From positions 3,877,001-3,941,000 of the forward strand of contig NZ_CP137573.1 of assembly GCF_033343995.1 (NCBI RefSeq): a stretch of DNA of 64,000 nucleotides. The letters run 5' to 3'. Positions 7,255-15,786 of this stretch are shown here, piece after piece. This DNA is from Streptomyces sp. HUAS YS2. GTDB lineage: Bacteria; Actinomycetota; Actinomycetes; Streptomycetales; Streptomycetaceae. The notes below the pieces were generated by a model. It was not told the origin of the DNA and did not search any database. It saw nothing but the letters and a program-made list of their open reading frames with translations. Numbering within the stretch: position 1 is the first letter of the stretch; each line of letters opens with the position of its first letter. Both the position numbers and the translations under genes were made by a program.

Positions 7255-8286
7255 GTGCACCCCGACCCCGGTTCCCGCCCCGGTCCCGACCCAGGCGCCG
7301 CACCGCCCGCGCCCCCCGGCCCCCGTCCGCGTCGGGGTGTGCGGGCGGTCGCCGCCTGGGCCGCCGCGCTGCTCGTGGCCGTCCCCGTCGTGGTGACGGC
7401 CTGCCGACTGATCGGCACCGACGCCTTCACCCCCGTACCGCAGCTGCTGTCCGCGCTGCCGTGGCTCACCGTCCCGGCCGCGGTCGCGCTGCCGCTCGCC
7501 CTGGCCGCGCGCAGCCGGACGCTCGTCGGGATCACCGCGGCCGCCCTCGCCGGGACGCTCTGGTACCTCCAGGGGTACGGGCCCGGCTCCACCGGGGCCG
7601 ACGGACCGGTCGTCGCACGGCTGCGGGTGCTCGCCTCGAACGTCGAATTCGGCGTGGCGACCGGCCGGTTGCTGGCCGCCGCACGCGCCGAGCGGCCGCA
7701 GCTGATGTTCGTCACCGAGTGCGACCCGGCCTGCGTACGGACCCTCGCGGACGGGCTGCGCGACCGTCTGCCGTACCGGGTGACCGTCGACGGGGCCGGC
7801 TCGACGGGCTCGGCGATCCTCAGCGCCTACCCGCTCACGGCGGAGCCGCCGCTGCCCGCCGCGATGGGGATGCCCGGGGCGAAGGCCCGGATCGGCGGCC
7901 GGGACGTACGCCTGCGGCTGGCGCACCCGCTGCCGCCGCTGCCCGGACAGGTGGACGGGTGGCGCGCGGAGCTGGGGCGGGTGCGGTCGTGGGCCGCCAC
8001 GGCCGTGCCCGCCGGGCCCGTCCTGCTGGCCGGCGACTTCAACGCCTCGCAGGACCACGCGGCGTTCCGGGACATCCTCGACACGGGCCTGCACGACGCG
8101 GCCCGTCTGACGGGGGAGGCGCGGACCCCGACCTGGCCGCGGGAGGGGGCCGTGCCGACGTACACGCAGATCGACCATGTGCTGGCCGGCCGGGACTTCT
8201 CCGCGCGCGGGACCCGGTTCCTGGATCTGGCGGGCACCGACCACCGGGCCGTGCTGGCCGATCTCGACCTGCACGCGGACGGTTGA
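7255..8286 (+). CDS. Endonuclease/exonuclease/phosphatase (EEP) fold protein with membrane-anchored N-terminus
   Basis: A 343-residue protein from GTG 7255. A Pro-rich cytosolic start is followed by three hydrophobic segments (the VAAWAAALLVAVPVVVTA, LTVPAAVALPLALAA and GITAAALAGTLWYL regions). A C-terminal EEP domain begins RLRVLASNVEF. Catalytic elements are visible: the Glu in FVTECDPAC, GDFNASQDH (the Asp/Asn pair) and TDHRAVLAD (the His). The domain would face outside the cell, as in the many actinobacterial EEP proteins with three N-terminal helices. The substrate may be a phosphodiester lipid or extracellular nucleic acid; this cannot be told from the sequence. Confidence 0.85.
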   Translation: MHPDPGSRPGPDPGAAPPAPPGPRPRRGVRAVAAWAAALLVAVPVVVTACRLIGTDAFTPVPQLLSALPWLTVPAAVALPLALAARSRTLVGITAAALAGTLWYLQGYGPGSTGADGPVVARLRVLASNVEFGVATGRLLAAARAERPQLMFVTECDPACVRTLADGLRDRLPYRVTVDGAGSTGSAILSAYPLTAEPPLPAAMGMPGAKARIGGRDVRLRLAHPLPPLPGQVDGWRAELGRVRSWAATAVPAGPVLLAGDFNASQDHAAFRDILDTGLHDAARLTGEARTPTWPREGAVPTYTQIDHVLAGRDFSARGTRFLDLAGTDHRAVLADLDLHADG

Positions 8287-8304
8287 TTTGTCACGCTTGA
8301 GGGC

Positions 8305-8550
8305 ATGAGCCCCATGAACAACGAGCAGATCCTGGACAACATCGGAGCGCTCGTCGAAGAGGAACGAATCCTGCGGCGGCGGACCGGCGGACTGCTCCCG
8401 GAGGAGCTGACCCGGCTCGCGGAGCTGGAGGTGCAACTGGACCAGGCCTGGGACCTGTTGCGGCAGCGCCGGGCCAAGGAGGAGTACGGGGACGACCCGG
8501 ACACGGCGGCGGTGCGCCCGGCCTCCGAGGTGGAGGGCTACCGCAGCTGA
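8305..8550 (+). CDS. DUF2630 family small protein
   Basis: An 81-residue charged protein, MSPMNNEQILDNIGALVEEE at the start and WDLLRQRRAKEEYGDDPD near the end. It consists of two amphipathic helices rich in Glu, Arg and Leu and matches the actinobacterial DUF2630 pattern (EQIL..I..LV.EE..LR). It has no signal peptide or membrane segment. The function is unknown. It follows the EEP gene by 18 nt on the same strand. Confidence 0.8.
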   Translation: MSPMNNEQILDNIGALVEEERILRRRTGGLLPEELTRLAELEVQLDQAWDLLRQRRAKEEYGDDPDTAAVRPASEVEGYRS

Positions 8551-8561
8551 CCGTGCGAAGA

Positions 8562-8597
8562 GAGCCGGCCGCACGACGCGAGCCGGCCGCACGACGC
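8562..8597 (+). repeat. 18-bp tandem duplication in the promoter region of the FUSC gene
   Basis: GAGCCGGCCGCACGACGC occurs twice in direct succession (8562-8579, 8580-8597), with a degenerate third copy after it. Each unit contains the GCCGGC palindrome. The repeat lies between the DUF2630 stop and a possible -10 box TAGGGT at about 8643, just before the FUSC gene. Confidence 0.7.
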
Positions 8598-8654
8598 AGG
8601 CCGGTGGTGCGACGAACCGGCCGCCCGCGCCGGGCCCGGGCCTAGGGTTGGCGC

Positions 8655-10625
8655 ATGGCACGACCCGCACGGCTCGCACCCCCCGCCTGGCTCACCGAGG
8701 GCCTGCGCCCGCAGCCCGCGCCGATCCCTTGGGCCGCCGTCGCCCGCGCGTCGATCGCGCTGTCCGCACCGCTCGCCGTCGGCATGGCCACCGACCGGCC
8801 CGTGTACGGCGCACTGGTCTCCATGGGCGCGCTCTCCGGGGTCATCGGCGACACCGCCGACGCGTACCGCATGCGGGTCTTCAACATCGCCGTCCCCCAG
8901 CTCTTCGGCGCCCTCGGCGTCACCCTCGGCTCCCTGGTGTTCGGGCACGGCTGGACCGCGGTCGCCGTGGTCACCCTGGTCGCGCTGGTCTCCGGCATGA
9001 TCTCGTCGATCGGCGCGATCGCCTCGGTCTCCGGACTGCTGCTCCTCCTCAACACGGTCGTCGGCGCAGGGCTGCCGATGCCCGACCCGTGGTGGCTGCC
9101 CGCCCTGCTGCTCGGCCTCGGCGGGGTCGTCGTCCTCGTGCTGACCCTGCTGGGGTGGCCGCTGCGCCGCGGCGCGCCCGAGAAGGGCTCGGTGGCCGCC
9201 GCCTACCGGGCCGTCGCCGACCTGTTGGAGGCCGCCGGATCGGAGGAGTACGAGGAACGCCGCCGAGAGGTCACCCAGGCCCTCAACCAGTCGTACGACC
9301 TGGTGCTCGCCCGGCGGGCCCGCGAGCACGGCCGCGCACCGGTCCTGATCCGGCTGCTCGCCCAGCTCAACGCGCTGATCCCGCTGGTCGAGGCCGCACC
9401 CGCGGCCAACCTGCGGGGCCGGCTGATCGGCCCGCTGCCGCCGGAGATCCCGGCCGCCGTCCGGGACCTGGCCGACGCCGTCGAGGAGGGGCGCACCGGC
9501 GCACCGGACCTCGCCCTGCCCGAGCCGGAGCGGCCCGCCGAACGGGCCGTCGACCGGGCGCTGCGGTACGCGGCCACCGTCGTCCACAAGGCCGAGCCGA
9601 ACCCGTACAACGTCGACGACCGGCTCGGCCGGCCCGCCGCGCTGCGGGTCCGGGTGCGGCGCACCGCCCGCTCGGTGCTGTTCTCCGAGCAGTCCTGGCG
9701 GTACGGGCTGCGGCTCGCGCTGTGCATCGGGCTCGCCCAGTCGCTGGTGTCGCTGATCGACGTGCCCCGCTCGTACTGGGTCGCGCTCACCGTCACCTTC
9801 GTCATGAAGCCGGACTTCGGCTCGGTGTTCTCGCGCGCCGTACTGCGTGCGCTGGGCACCGCGTTCGGCCTGGTGACGGCGGCGGTCGTGCTCGCGGAGG
9901 TGCCGCGCGGCTGGTGGGACGTGCCGGTGATGATGGTGCTGGCGGCGCTGATCCCGGCGTTCTCGGCGAAGGGGTACGCCTTCCAGACCGCGGCCATCAC
10001 CCCGGTCATCCTGCTGCTGTCCGACCTGATCAACCGGCAGGGCTTCGACCTGATCCTGCCCCGGCTGTACGACTCCCTCATCGGCTGCGGGATCTCGCTG
10101 GTCGCGGGCTACCTGCTCTGGCCGGAGTCCTGGCACACCCGGATCGGCGACCGGCTCGCCGACGCGATCGCCGACACGGCCCGCTACGTCGCCCTCGCCT
10201 TCGCCCCCGAACGCCCCGACGGGCCGGGGAAGAAGTCCGGCGACCAGGCCGCCCGGGTCCGCTCCCGGCGCAAGCTCTACCGGGACCTGTCCGCCGTACG
10301 GGCCGAGTTCCAGAGGGCGTTGACCGAGCCGCCGCCCACCGGGACGCGGGCCGCCGCCTGGTGGCCGCTGCTCGTCGCCGTCGAGCGGATCGTGGACGCC
10401 ACCACCGCCGCCCGGGTCCGCGTCGACCACGGGGCCCCGCCGCCGGACCCTGCCGAGGCCGCCGCGATCGAGCGCGAGCTGCGCGAACTCTCCGCCGGGG
10501 TGCGGGAGTCCGAGGTCCTGTTCGCGGTGCGGACCGATCTGACGGGCCCCGACGACAGTGTGCTGCAGCCGCTGCGCCAGGAGGTACGGGCCGCCCGTGC
10601 GATCGCCGATCCCGGCCCCAAGTAG
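8655..10625 (+). CDS. FUSC-family integral membrane transporter (aromatic acid/fusaric acid efflux type)
   Basis: A 656-residue protein with the FUSC layout: a hydrophobic block of about five segments (~residues 35-175), a long soluble linker, then a second block (~350-490) containing RSYWVALTVTFVMKPDFGSV, the conserved FUSC signature. The charged C-terminal region of about 160 residues is helical. Proteins of this family export aromatic acids or hydrophobic toxins, often alone in Gram-positives. The start is ATG 8655 (MARPARLAPPAWL); no strong ribosome binding site is visible and a -10-like TAGGGT lies about 8 nt upstream, so the message may be nearly leaderless. The substrate is not known. 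Confidence 0.85.
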   Translation: MARPARLAPPAWLTEGLRPQPAPIPWAAVARASIALSAPLAVGMATDRPVYGALVSMGALSGVIGDTADAYRMRVFNIAVPQLFGALGVTLGSLVFGHGWTAVAVVTLVALVSGMISSIGAIASVSGLLLLLNTVVGAGLPMPDPWWLPALLLGLGGVVVLVLTLLGWPLRRGAPEKGSVAAAYRAVADLLEAAGSEEYEERRREVTQALNQSYDLVLARRAREHGRAPVLIRLLAQLNALIPLVEAAPAANLRGRLIGPLPPEIPAAVRDLADAVEEGRTGAPDLALPEPERPAERAVDRALRYAATVVHKAEPNPYNVDDRLGRPAALRVRVRRTARSVLFSEQSWRYGLRLALCIGLAQSLVSLIDVPRSYWVALTVTFVMKPDFGSVFSRAVLRALGTAFGLVTAAVVLAEVPRGWWDVPVMMVLAALIPAFSAKGYAFQTAAITPVILLLSDLINRQGFDLILPRLYDSLIGCGISLVAGYLLWPESWHTRIGDRLADAIADTARYVALAFAPERPDGPGKKSGDQAARVRSRRKLYRDLSAVRAEFQRALTEPPPTGTRAAAWWPLLVAVERIVDATTAARVRVDHGAPPPDPAEAAAIERELRELSAGVRESEVLFAVRTDLTGPDDSVLQPLRQEVRAARAIADPGPK

Positions 10626-10819
10626 TACGCCCGGCGGGGCCGTCGACCCCCCGGCTGTCCCATCCTGCGGAATCCTGGCCACCGCCGCCACCACGAGCCG
10701 ACGGGGCGGCTAGCATGCGCTCCATCTCCCGCGCGCACCGGCGGACACCCGAACCGGAGGCACGCCCCCTATCGTCCTGCACCACCTCCGGGCTTCCGGC
10801 TCACCCAAGGACATCCGCC

Positions 10820-12292
10820 ATGCGCAGTTCCACCGGCAGAGGGCTCCAGCCCAATGTCCTCGGCACGTTCGACACCATCGTGATGGCGGTCGCCGGCAGC
10901 GCCCCCGCGTACTCGCTCGCCGCCACCACGGCCGTCCTCTTCGGCACCGTCGGCCTCGCCGGCCCCGCCGCGCTGCTGTACTGCGCGATCCCGATGCTCG
11001 GCATCGTCCTCGCCTACGCCCGGCTGGGCCGGATCGACGTCAACGCCGGCGCCGGGTACTCCTGGGTGGGCCGCACCCTGCACCCGTTCCTCGGTTTCCT
11101 GTCCGGCTGGGCGCTGGTGGTCTCCGCGACCGTGTTCATGGTGGCCGGCTCGCTGCCCGCCGGGGTGCTGACGCTCTCCCTGATCGACCAGGACCTCGCC
11201 GGGAACACCCCGCTCGCCGCCGCCGTCGGCGCGGGCTGGTTCCTGATGATGCTGCTGGTGGTGCTCGGCGGCGCGCGGCTCACCGTACGCGCCCAACTCC
11301 TCATGTCCGGCGTCGAGATCGCGATCCTGTTGGTGTTCCTGCTGGCCGCGCTGCTGCACCGGGGCGCGGCGACCGCCTTCGACTGGTCGTGGTTCGGCCT
11401 CGGGCACTTCGACGGACCGGCCGGCTTCGCCTCGGGCGCGCTGATCGCCGCGTTCTACTACTGGGGCTGGGACGTCACCAGCAACCTCAGCGAGGAGACC
11501 CGGGACAGCCGCCGCACCGCCGGACTCGCCGCGCTCGTCGGCGTCGGCGTGGTCTTCCTGCTGTTCGAGGCGGTCACGGTGGCCGTGAACGTGATCGTGA
11601 GCGCGGAGCGGATCGAGGCGAGCGGGGCGAACGTGCTCGCCGTGCTCGGCCACGAGATCTGGCCGGGCGCGGGCGGGAAGCTGCTCGTCGCGGCCGTCCT
11701 GCTGTCCACGGTCGCCACCCTGGAGACCACCCTCATCCAGGTCACCCGCTCGCTGTTCGCGATGGGCCGGGACCGGACGCTGCCGGCCTCGCTCGGCACC
11801 GTGCACCGCCGCTGGAACACCCCGTGGGTGGCGATCGCCGCCGTCGGCGGAGCGGCCATGGTGCTGTTCGCCGCGGCGGCCGCCGCGGGCTCGGTGCAGA
11901 GCGTGCTGCGCGACGCGGTCGCGGCGATCGGCCTGCAGATCGCGTTCTACTACGGCCTGGCGGGGCTCGCCGCGGTCGTCGCGTACCGCGGCATGCTGCT
12001 CGGCTCGGTACGGAACTTCCTGCTCGGCGGCGCGTGGCCGCTGCTCGGCTCGGCGTTCATGCTCTGGGTGTTCGTCGAATCGCTCGGCACGCTGTCCACC
12101 ACCGCCCTCGTCATCGGCCTCGGCGGCCTGCTCGCCGGCCTCGTGCCCATGGTCGTGTACCGGAGGAAGGGCAGCGCCTACTACCGTCCCGCCAAGCTCG
12201 ACGCGGCCCGTGCGCTGGCCGCCGACGGGCCGTACACCCCCCGCCCGCGCCTCCCCCGCCGGGACGACGGCATGCCGGCGACCGACTTCTGA
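10820..12292 (+). CDS. APC-superfamily amino acid permease
   Basis: A 490-residue transporter starting at ATG 10820 (MRSSTGRGLQPNVLGTFDTI), preceded by AAGGAC. The first helix IVMAVAGSAPAYSL carries the small-residue unwound site where APC carriers bind the substrate carboxylate and amino groups. NAGAGYSWVGRTLHPFLGFL, FYYWGWDVTSNLSEET and TRSLFAMGRDRTLPASLG are all typical of the amino acid permease subfamily. About 12 membrane segments are visible. Substrate specificity is not deducible. The following gene starts 38 nt downstream with a strong ribosome binding site and may be co-transcribed. Confidence 0.88.
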   Translation: MRSSTGRGLQPNVLGTFDTIVMAVAGSAPAYSLAATTAVLFGTVGLAGPAALLYCAIPMLGIVLAYARLGRIDVNAGAGYSWVGRTLHPFLGFLSGWALVVSATVFMVAGSLPAGVLTLSLIDQDLAGNTPLAAAVGAGWFLMMLLVVLGGARLTVRAQLLMSGVEIAILLVFLLAALLHRGAATAFDWSWFGLGHFDGPAGFASGALIAAFYYWGWDVTSNLSEETRDSRRTAGLAALVGVGVVFLLFEAVTVAVNVIVSAERIEASGANVLAVLGHEIWPGAGGKLLVAAVLLSTVATLETTLIQVTRSLFAMGRDRTLPASLGTVHRRWNTPWVAIAAVGGAAMVLFAAAAAAGSVQSVLRDAVAAIGLQIAFYYGLAGLAAVVAYRGMLLGSVRNFLLGGAWPLLGSAFMLWVFVESLGTLSTTALVIGLGGLLAGLVPMVVYRRKGSAYYRPAKLDAARALAADGPYTPRPRLPRRDDGMPATDF

Positions 12293-12330
12293 CCGCTGCC
12301 CGCCCGACGCGTTCGACGGAAGGAGACCCG

Positions 12331-13302
12331 ATGGCCGCGCGCCGCCGACCCGCCCGCTTCGTCCCGGACTTCGACCCCGACCACGGCGACCGCCCACTCA
12401 CCGAGGCGCGCCAGGACATGGTCATCGGCCGCTGGCAGGGCGTCCGCGACCTGTTGCGGGCGACCGGGGCGGACTGGCCGCGCCGCACCCACCGGCTGCG
12501 GCTGCTGTCGCACGCCGCCGCCGACAGCTCCGTCGCCGAGGCGTGGCGGGCCGCCGAGCCGGGCGACCCGGACGCGGCGGTGCTGCGGGCGGCCACCGAG
12601 GTGGTCCGGGTCTTCAACGAGGCGATCGCCGTCGGCCGCGGCACCGCCGTGGACCGCGGCCGGCTCGACGCGGCGGTCGACGCCTGCCTGGGCGCCGCCG
12701 AGGCAGCGCCCGCCGACCCGATGCCGTGGGTGTCGCTGCTGACCGTGGCCCGGCTGTACGAGGGCGGGGTCGCCCGGGGCGAACTGCGGCACTGGTTCGA
12801 CGAACTGCGCCGCCGCGACCCGTACAACACGGAGGGCCACGCGCAGGTCATGCGGTACTGGTCGGCGCGATGGCACGGCACGCACGGCGCGATGTACGAC
12901 TTCGCGCGCAGCGCGGCCGGGGTCGCCCCACCGGGATCGCCGCTGCCGGTGCTCGTGCAGGTCGCGCGGGTGGAGGAGTACCGCTACATCGCCGACGGGG
13001 CGCGCGGCCGGGGACCGGTGCGCGGTTTCGACCAGCACTGGAAGCACGAGCTGGCGGTGACGGAGCTGCGCCGCACGTTCGAGCGGTGGATCGGCGGCCG
13101 GGACCCGGGCCGGCCGGTCGCGCCGGAGGAGGTCGCGGACCTCAACTACCTGGCGCACGCGGCGTGCTACGCGGGCCAGGTGGAACTGGCCCGGCGGGTG
13201 CTCGGGATGCTCGGGACGCGGGCGGCGTGGGTGCCGTGGGCGTACACGGGGGAGCCGGAGGAGCAGTTCGTACGGTTCCGGGAGGGCCTGGAGCCGGAGT
13301 AG
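12331..13302 (+). CDS. Hypothetical soluble alpha-helical protein
   Basis: A 323-residue protein starting at ATG 12331 after AAGGAG. It is soluble and helix-rich, with DMVIGRWQGVRDLLRATGADW near the N-terminus and repeated pairs of helices resembling TPR-like repeats (AVDACLGAAEAAPADPMPWV; NYLAHAACYAGQVELARRVL). Trp and Arg are unusually frequent. I recognise actinobacterial relatives only as uncharacterised proteins and assign no function. It probably shares a transcript with the upstream amino acid permease and ends in the tandem hairpins at 13311-13421. Confidence 0.7.
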   Translation: MAARRRPARFVPDFDPDHGDRPLTEARQDMVIGRWQGVRDLLRATGADWPRRTHRLRLLSHAAADSSVAEAWRAAEPGDPDAAVLRAATEVVRVFNEAIAVGRGTAVDRGRLDAAVDACLGAAEAAPADPMPWVSLLTVARLYEGGVARGELRHWFDELRRRDPYNTEGHAQVMRYWSARWHGTHGAMYDFARSAAGVAPPGSPLPVLVQVARVEEYRYIADGARGRGPVRGFDQHWKHELAVTELRRTFERWIGGRDPGRPVAPEEVADLNYLAHAACYAGQVELARRVLGMLGTRAAWVPWAYTGEPEEQFVRFREGLEPE

Positions 13303-13310
13303 CGGGAAGG

Positions 13311-13421
13311 GGCGCGGGTGGACGGACCCGCGCCCCCGTCACCGGTCGGCGCGGGCGGACGGAGCCGCGCCCCAGTCACCGGTCGGCGCGGGCGGACGGA
13401 CCCGCGCCTCTCGGCGTGTCA
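13311..13421. repeat. Three 37-bp tandem repeats, each able to form a hairpin, between convergent genes
   Basis: Units start at 13311, 13348 and 13385. Each begins GGCGCGGG[TC]GGACGGA and continues CCCGCGC (GCCGCGC in the second) and [CT].. GTCACCGGT. In units 1 and 3 GCGCGGG pairs with CCCGCGC around an 8-nt loop. The array lies between the stop of the hypothetical gene and the convergent phoX-like gene, so it probably acts as a two-way terminator that has been amplified. Confidence 0.65.
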
Positions 13422-13443
13422 CCGGTTCGGCACCGGCACGGCG

Positions 13444-15528
13444 TCAGACGCCGATGTTGCCGCCGTCCGTGCGGTAGACCGCGACGACGGCCGGGCGGAC
13501 GATCTTGCCCGGGCCGTCGGGCCACACCGACTGCGGGTTCTCGACGGACGCGCCGTCGATCTCGCCCGGGTGCTGCACGGCGACCAGGACGCGGCGGTCC
13601 TGCACCAGCGGGCCGCAGGTCTCGGCGCCGCGCGGGACGGTGAGGAACTGCTTCAGCTCACCGCGGCGATCGCCCCGGGTGGCCACGCCGAACAGGCCGT
13701 CGTGCGAACCGAGCTGGTTGCCGTCGGTGGAGATCCACAGGTTGCCGTGCGCGTCGAAGGCCACGTTGTCCGGGCAGGAGATCGGGCTGACCTTGTCCTT
13801 CGGGAAGCCCGCGAAGTAGGTGGCCGGGTCGTTCGGGTCGCCGGCGACCAGGAACAGGCGCCAGGCGAAGCCGGTCGCGGCCGGGTCGTTCCAGTGCTCG
13901 GCGAGCTCCAGGATCTGGCCGTGCTTGTTGGCGTTGCGCGGGTTGGCCTCGTCCGCCGCGGCCTTGCCCGCGGCGCCGCGGTCCTTGTTGTTGGTCAGCG
14001 CGACGTAGACGCGGCCGGTGCGCGGCGACGGCTCGATGTCCTCGGGGCGGTCCATCTTCGTGGCGCCGACCTTGTCACCGGCCTGGCGCGTGAAGACGAA
14101 GACCTCCTCGGCGGTCATGCCCTCGACGTGCGAGACGGCGCCGTCCGCGGTGGCGGTGGCCAGCGGGATCCACACGCCGGTGCCGTCGAACTCGCCGTCG
14201 GCGGGGAGCTTGCCGCTGCCGTCGATCTCGGCGACCGGGGAGTCGCCGGTGAGCTTGGCGACGTACAGCGTGCCCTCGTCGAGCAGCGTGAGGTTGTGGG
14301 CGCGGGCGGCGCGCGACGTGCCCTTCTTCATCCGCTTGCTGGAGACGAACTTGTAGAAGTAGTCGAAGCGCTCGTCGTCGCCGGTGTAGACGACCGGGCG
14401 GCCGTCCTCGGTCAGTCGCGGCTGCGCGCCCTCGTGCTTGAAGCGGCCCAGCGCGGTGTGCTTGCGCGGGGTGGAGGTCGGGTCGTACGGGTCGAGCTCG
14501 ACGACGTAGCCGAAGCGGTTGACCTCGTTGGGCTCCTGCAGGACGTCGAAGCGCTTGTCGAACCGCTCCCACTTGCGCTCGGACGCGGCGCCGCCGATGC
14601 CGTAACGCTTCAGGCGGGCGGCCTGGACCGGCTCGGTCACGGCGCCGCCGTTGGCGAAGTACTGGTTGAAGTTCTCCTCGCCGTGGAGGGTGGTGCCCCA
14701 CGGGGTGGTGCCGCCGGAGCAGTTGTTCAGCGTGCCGAGGACCTTGGTGCCGGTCGGGTCGGCGGACGTCTTCACCAGGTCGCTGCCCGCGACCGGGCCG
14801 GTCAGGCGGAACTCGCTGGTGGCGGTGAGGCGGCGGTTCAGCTCGTGGCGGCGGACCGGGGTGAGCTTGCCGCTGCGGTGGTCCTCCTGGACCACGACGA
14901 CGCCGAGGCCGTGCGCGGCCCAGGCGATCTCGACCTGCTCGCGGGTCGGGTTGTCCGCGTCGTAGTTCGCGAACATGAGCACCTCGTCGGTGTACTCGTG
15001 GTTCGAGACGAGGACCTGGCGGCGCGCGTAAGAGTCGTCCAGCGGGAGCAGGGCGAGGAAGTCGTTGTTGTAGCCGAACTGACCGGCCTGGGCGGCGGCG
15101 GTCTGGTTCTTCGCGTCGAAGGCCGGGGCGCCGCGGAGGATCGGGTCGCCCCAACGGATCACGACGCTCTGGCTGTAGCCGGCCGGGACGGTGACCTGGT
15201 CGGCGGTGTTGGGCGCGACAGGCGCGAAGCGGAGACCGCGGGCGCCGTCGGCGCGGCCGAAGGTGTCCGTCGCGGTGGCGGCCTCGGCGGCGGGCGCGCC
15301 GCTCATGGCGACACCGGTGCCGGCGGCGGTCGCCACCGTCACGACCGCGGCGGCGCGCATCATCGAACGGCGCGACAGCGCACCGGCGATGACGTCACCG
15401 ACGTACTCGTTGTCGCTCGTGTTCGGCACCTCGTGGAAGCAGGCGTCACCGCAGCGGAAGCGGCAGGTGAGGGCGGAACGGCCGCCTGCGTGGGTGCTGG
15501 TGCTCAGGAGCGGCAGCAGTTTGCGCAC
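13444..15528 (-). CDS. PhoX-type (DUF839) alkaline phosphatase, Tat-exported
   Basis: A 694-residue protein from GTG 15528 with AAGGAGGAC upstream. The N-terminal ~50 residues include CRFRCGDACFHEVPN, the conserved cytosolic-side leader of Streptomyces PhoX relatives. The Tat motif SRRSMMRAAAVVTVATAA and an Ala-rich h-region then end at GAPAAEA. The mature part has NHEYTDEVLMF, LNNCSGGTTPWGTTLHGEENF (the GGxTPWGT hallmark), RPEDIEPSPRTGRVY and PDNVAFDAHGNLWISTDGNQ. These supply the Glu/Asp/Asn ligands of the Fe-Ca site known in PhoX. It would release phosphate from organic esters outside the cell. A PHO box lies about 92 nt upstream of the start, so induction by phosphate starvation is likely. 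Confidence 0.93.
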   Translation of the reverse strand: MRKLLPLLSTSTHAGGRSALTCRFRCGDACFHEVPNTSDNEYVGDVIAGALSRRSMMRAAAVVTVATAAGTGVAMSGAPAAEAATATDTFGRADGARGLRFAPVAPNTADQVTVPAGYSQSVVIRWGDPILRGAPAFDAKNQTAAAQAGQFGYNNDFLALLPLDDSYARRQVLVSNHEYTDEVLMFANYDADNPTREQVEIAWAAHGLGVVVVQEDHRSGKLTPVRRHELNRRLTATSEFRLTGPVAGSDLVKTSADPTGTKVLGTLNNCSGGTTPWGTTLHGEENFNQYFANGGAVTEPVQAARLKRYGIGGAASERKWERFDKRFDVLQEPNEVNRFGYVVELDPYDPTSTPRKHTALGRFKHEGAQPRLTEDGRPVVYTGDDERFDYFYKFVSSKRMKKGTSRAARAHNLTLLDEGTLYVAKLTGDSPVAEIDGSGKLPADGEFDGTGVWIPLATATADGAVSHVEGMTAEEVFVFTRQAGDKVGATKMDRPEDIEPSPRTGRVYVALTNNKDRGAAGKAAADEANPRNANKHGQILELAEHWNDPAATGFAWRLFLVAGDPNDPATYFAGFPKDKVSPISCPDNVAFDAHGNLWISTDGNQLGSHDGLFGVATRGDRRGELKQFLTVPRGAETCGPLVQDRRVLVAVQHPGEIDGASVENPQSVWPDGPGKIVRPAVVAVYRTDGGNIGV

Positions 15529-15619
15529 GTGGTCCTCCTTCGGCGCACTCCGCGCCGACAATGTGTCGGGAATATGTTCGGCGGCGACGCTATGCGCGCA
15601 GATGTGCTCGTGAGCGGCC

Positions 15620-15641
15620 GTGGAATGAACGCCCGATGAAC
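15620..15641 (-). promoter_or_regulatory. PHO box (PhoP direct repeats) upstream of the phoX-type gene
   Basis: On the minus strand two adjacent 11-bp units read GTTCATCGGGC and GTTCATTCCAC. This is the Streptomyces PhoP-box arrangement (11-bp direct repeat units beginning GTTCA). The distance to the GTG start is about 92 bp. The phosphatase identity of the gene downstream makes chance unlikely. Confidence 0.7.
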
Positions 15642-15786
15642 CCGGAGCGACCGGGCGCGACGAAGGGTCGACCGGGGCGCGGGCGGCGACACAGCAGGCC
15701 GCTAACCTTACGTGTCCGCCCTGGCCAGGGATGATTCCCCCAGTACGGACATACTCGGCACCCCACTCATGCGAAAGGCCTCGCCC

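Noticed and set aside
8562..8597. 18-bp tandem repeat as a multi-copy regulator site
   Set aside because: Only two exact copies and no dyad typical of an operator beyond GCCGGC; reported as a repeat only.
8648..10819. Frame continuous with the amino acid permease, overlapping the FUSC gene
   Set aside because: It is an out-of-frame reading of the FUSC gene; the permease starts at ATG 10820.
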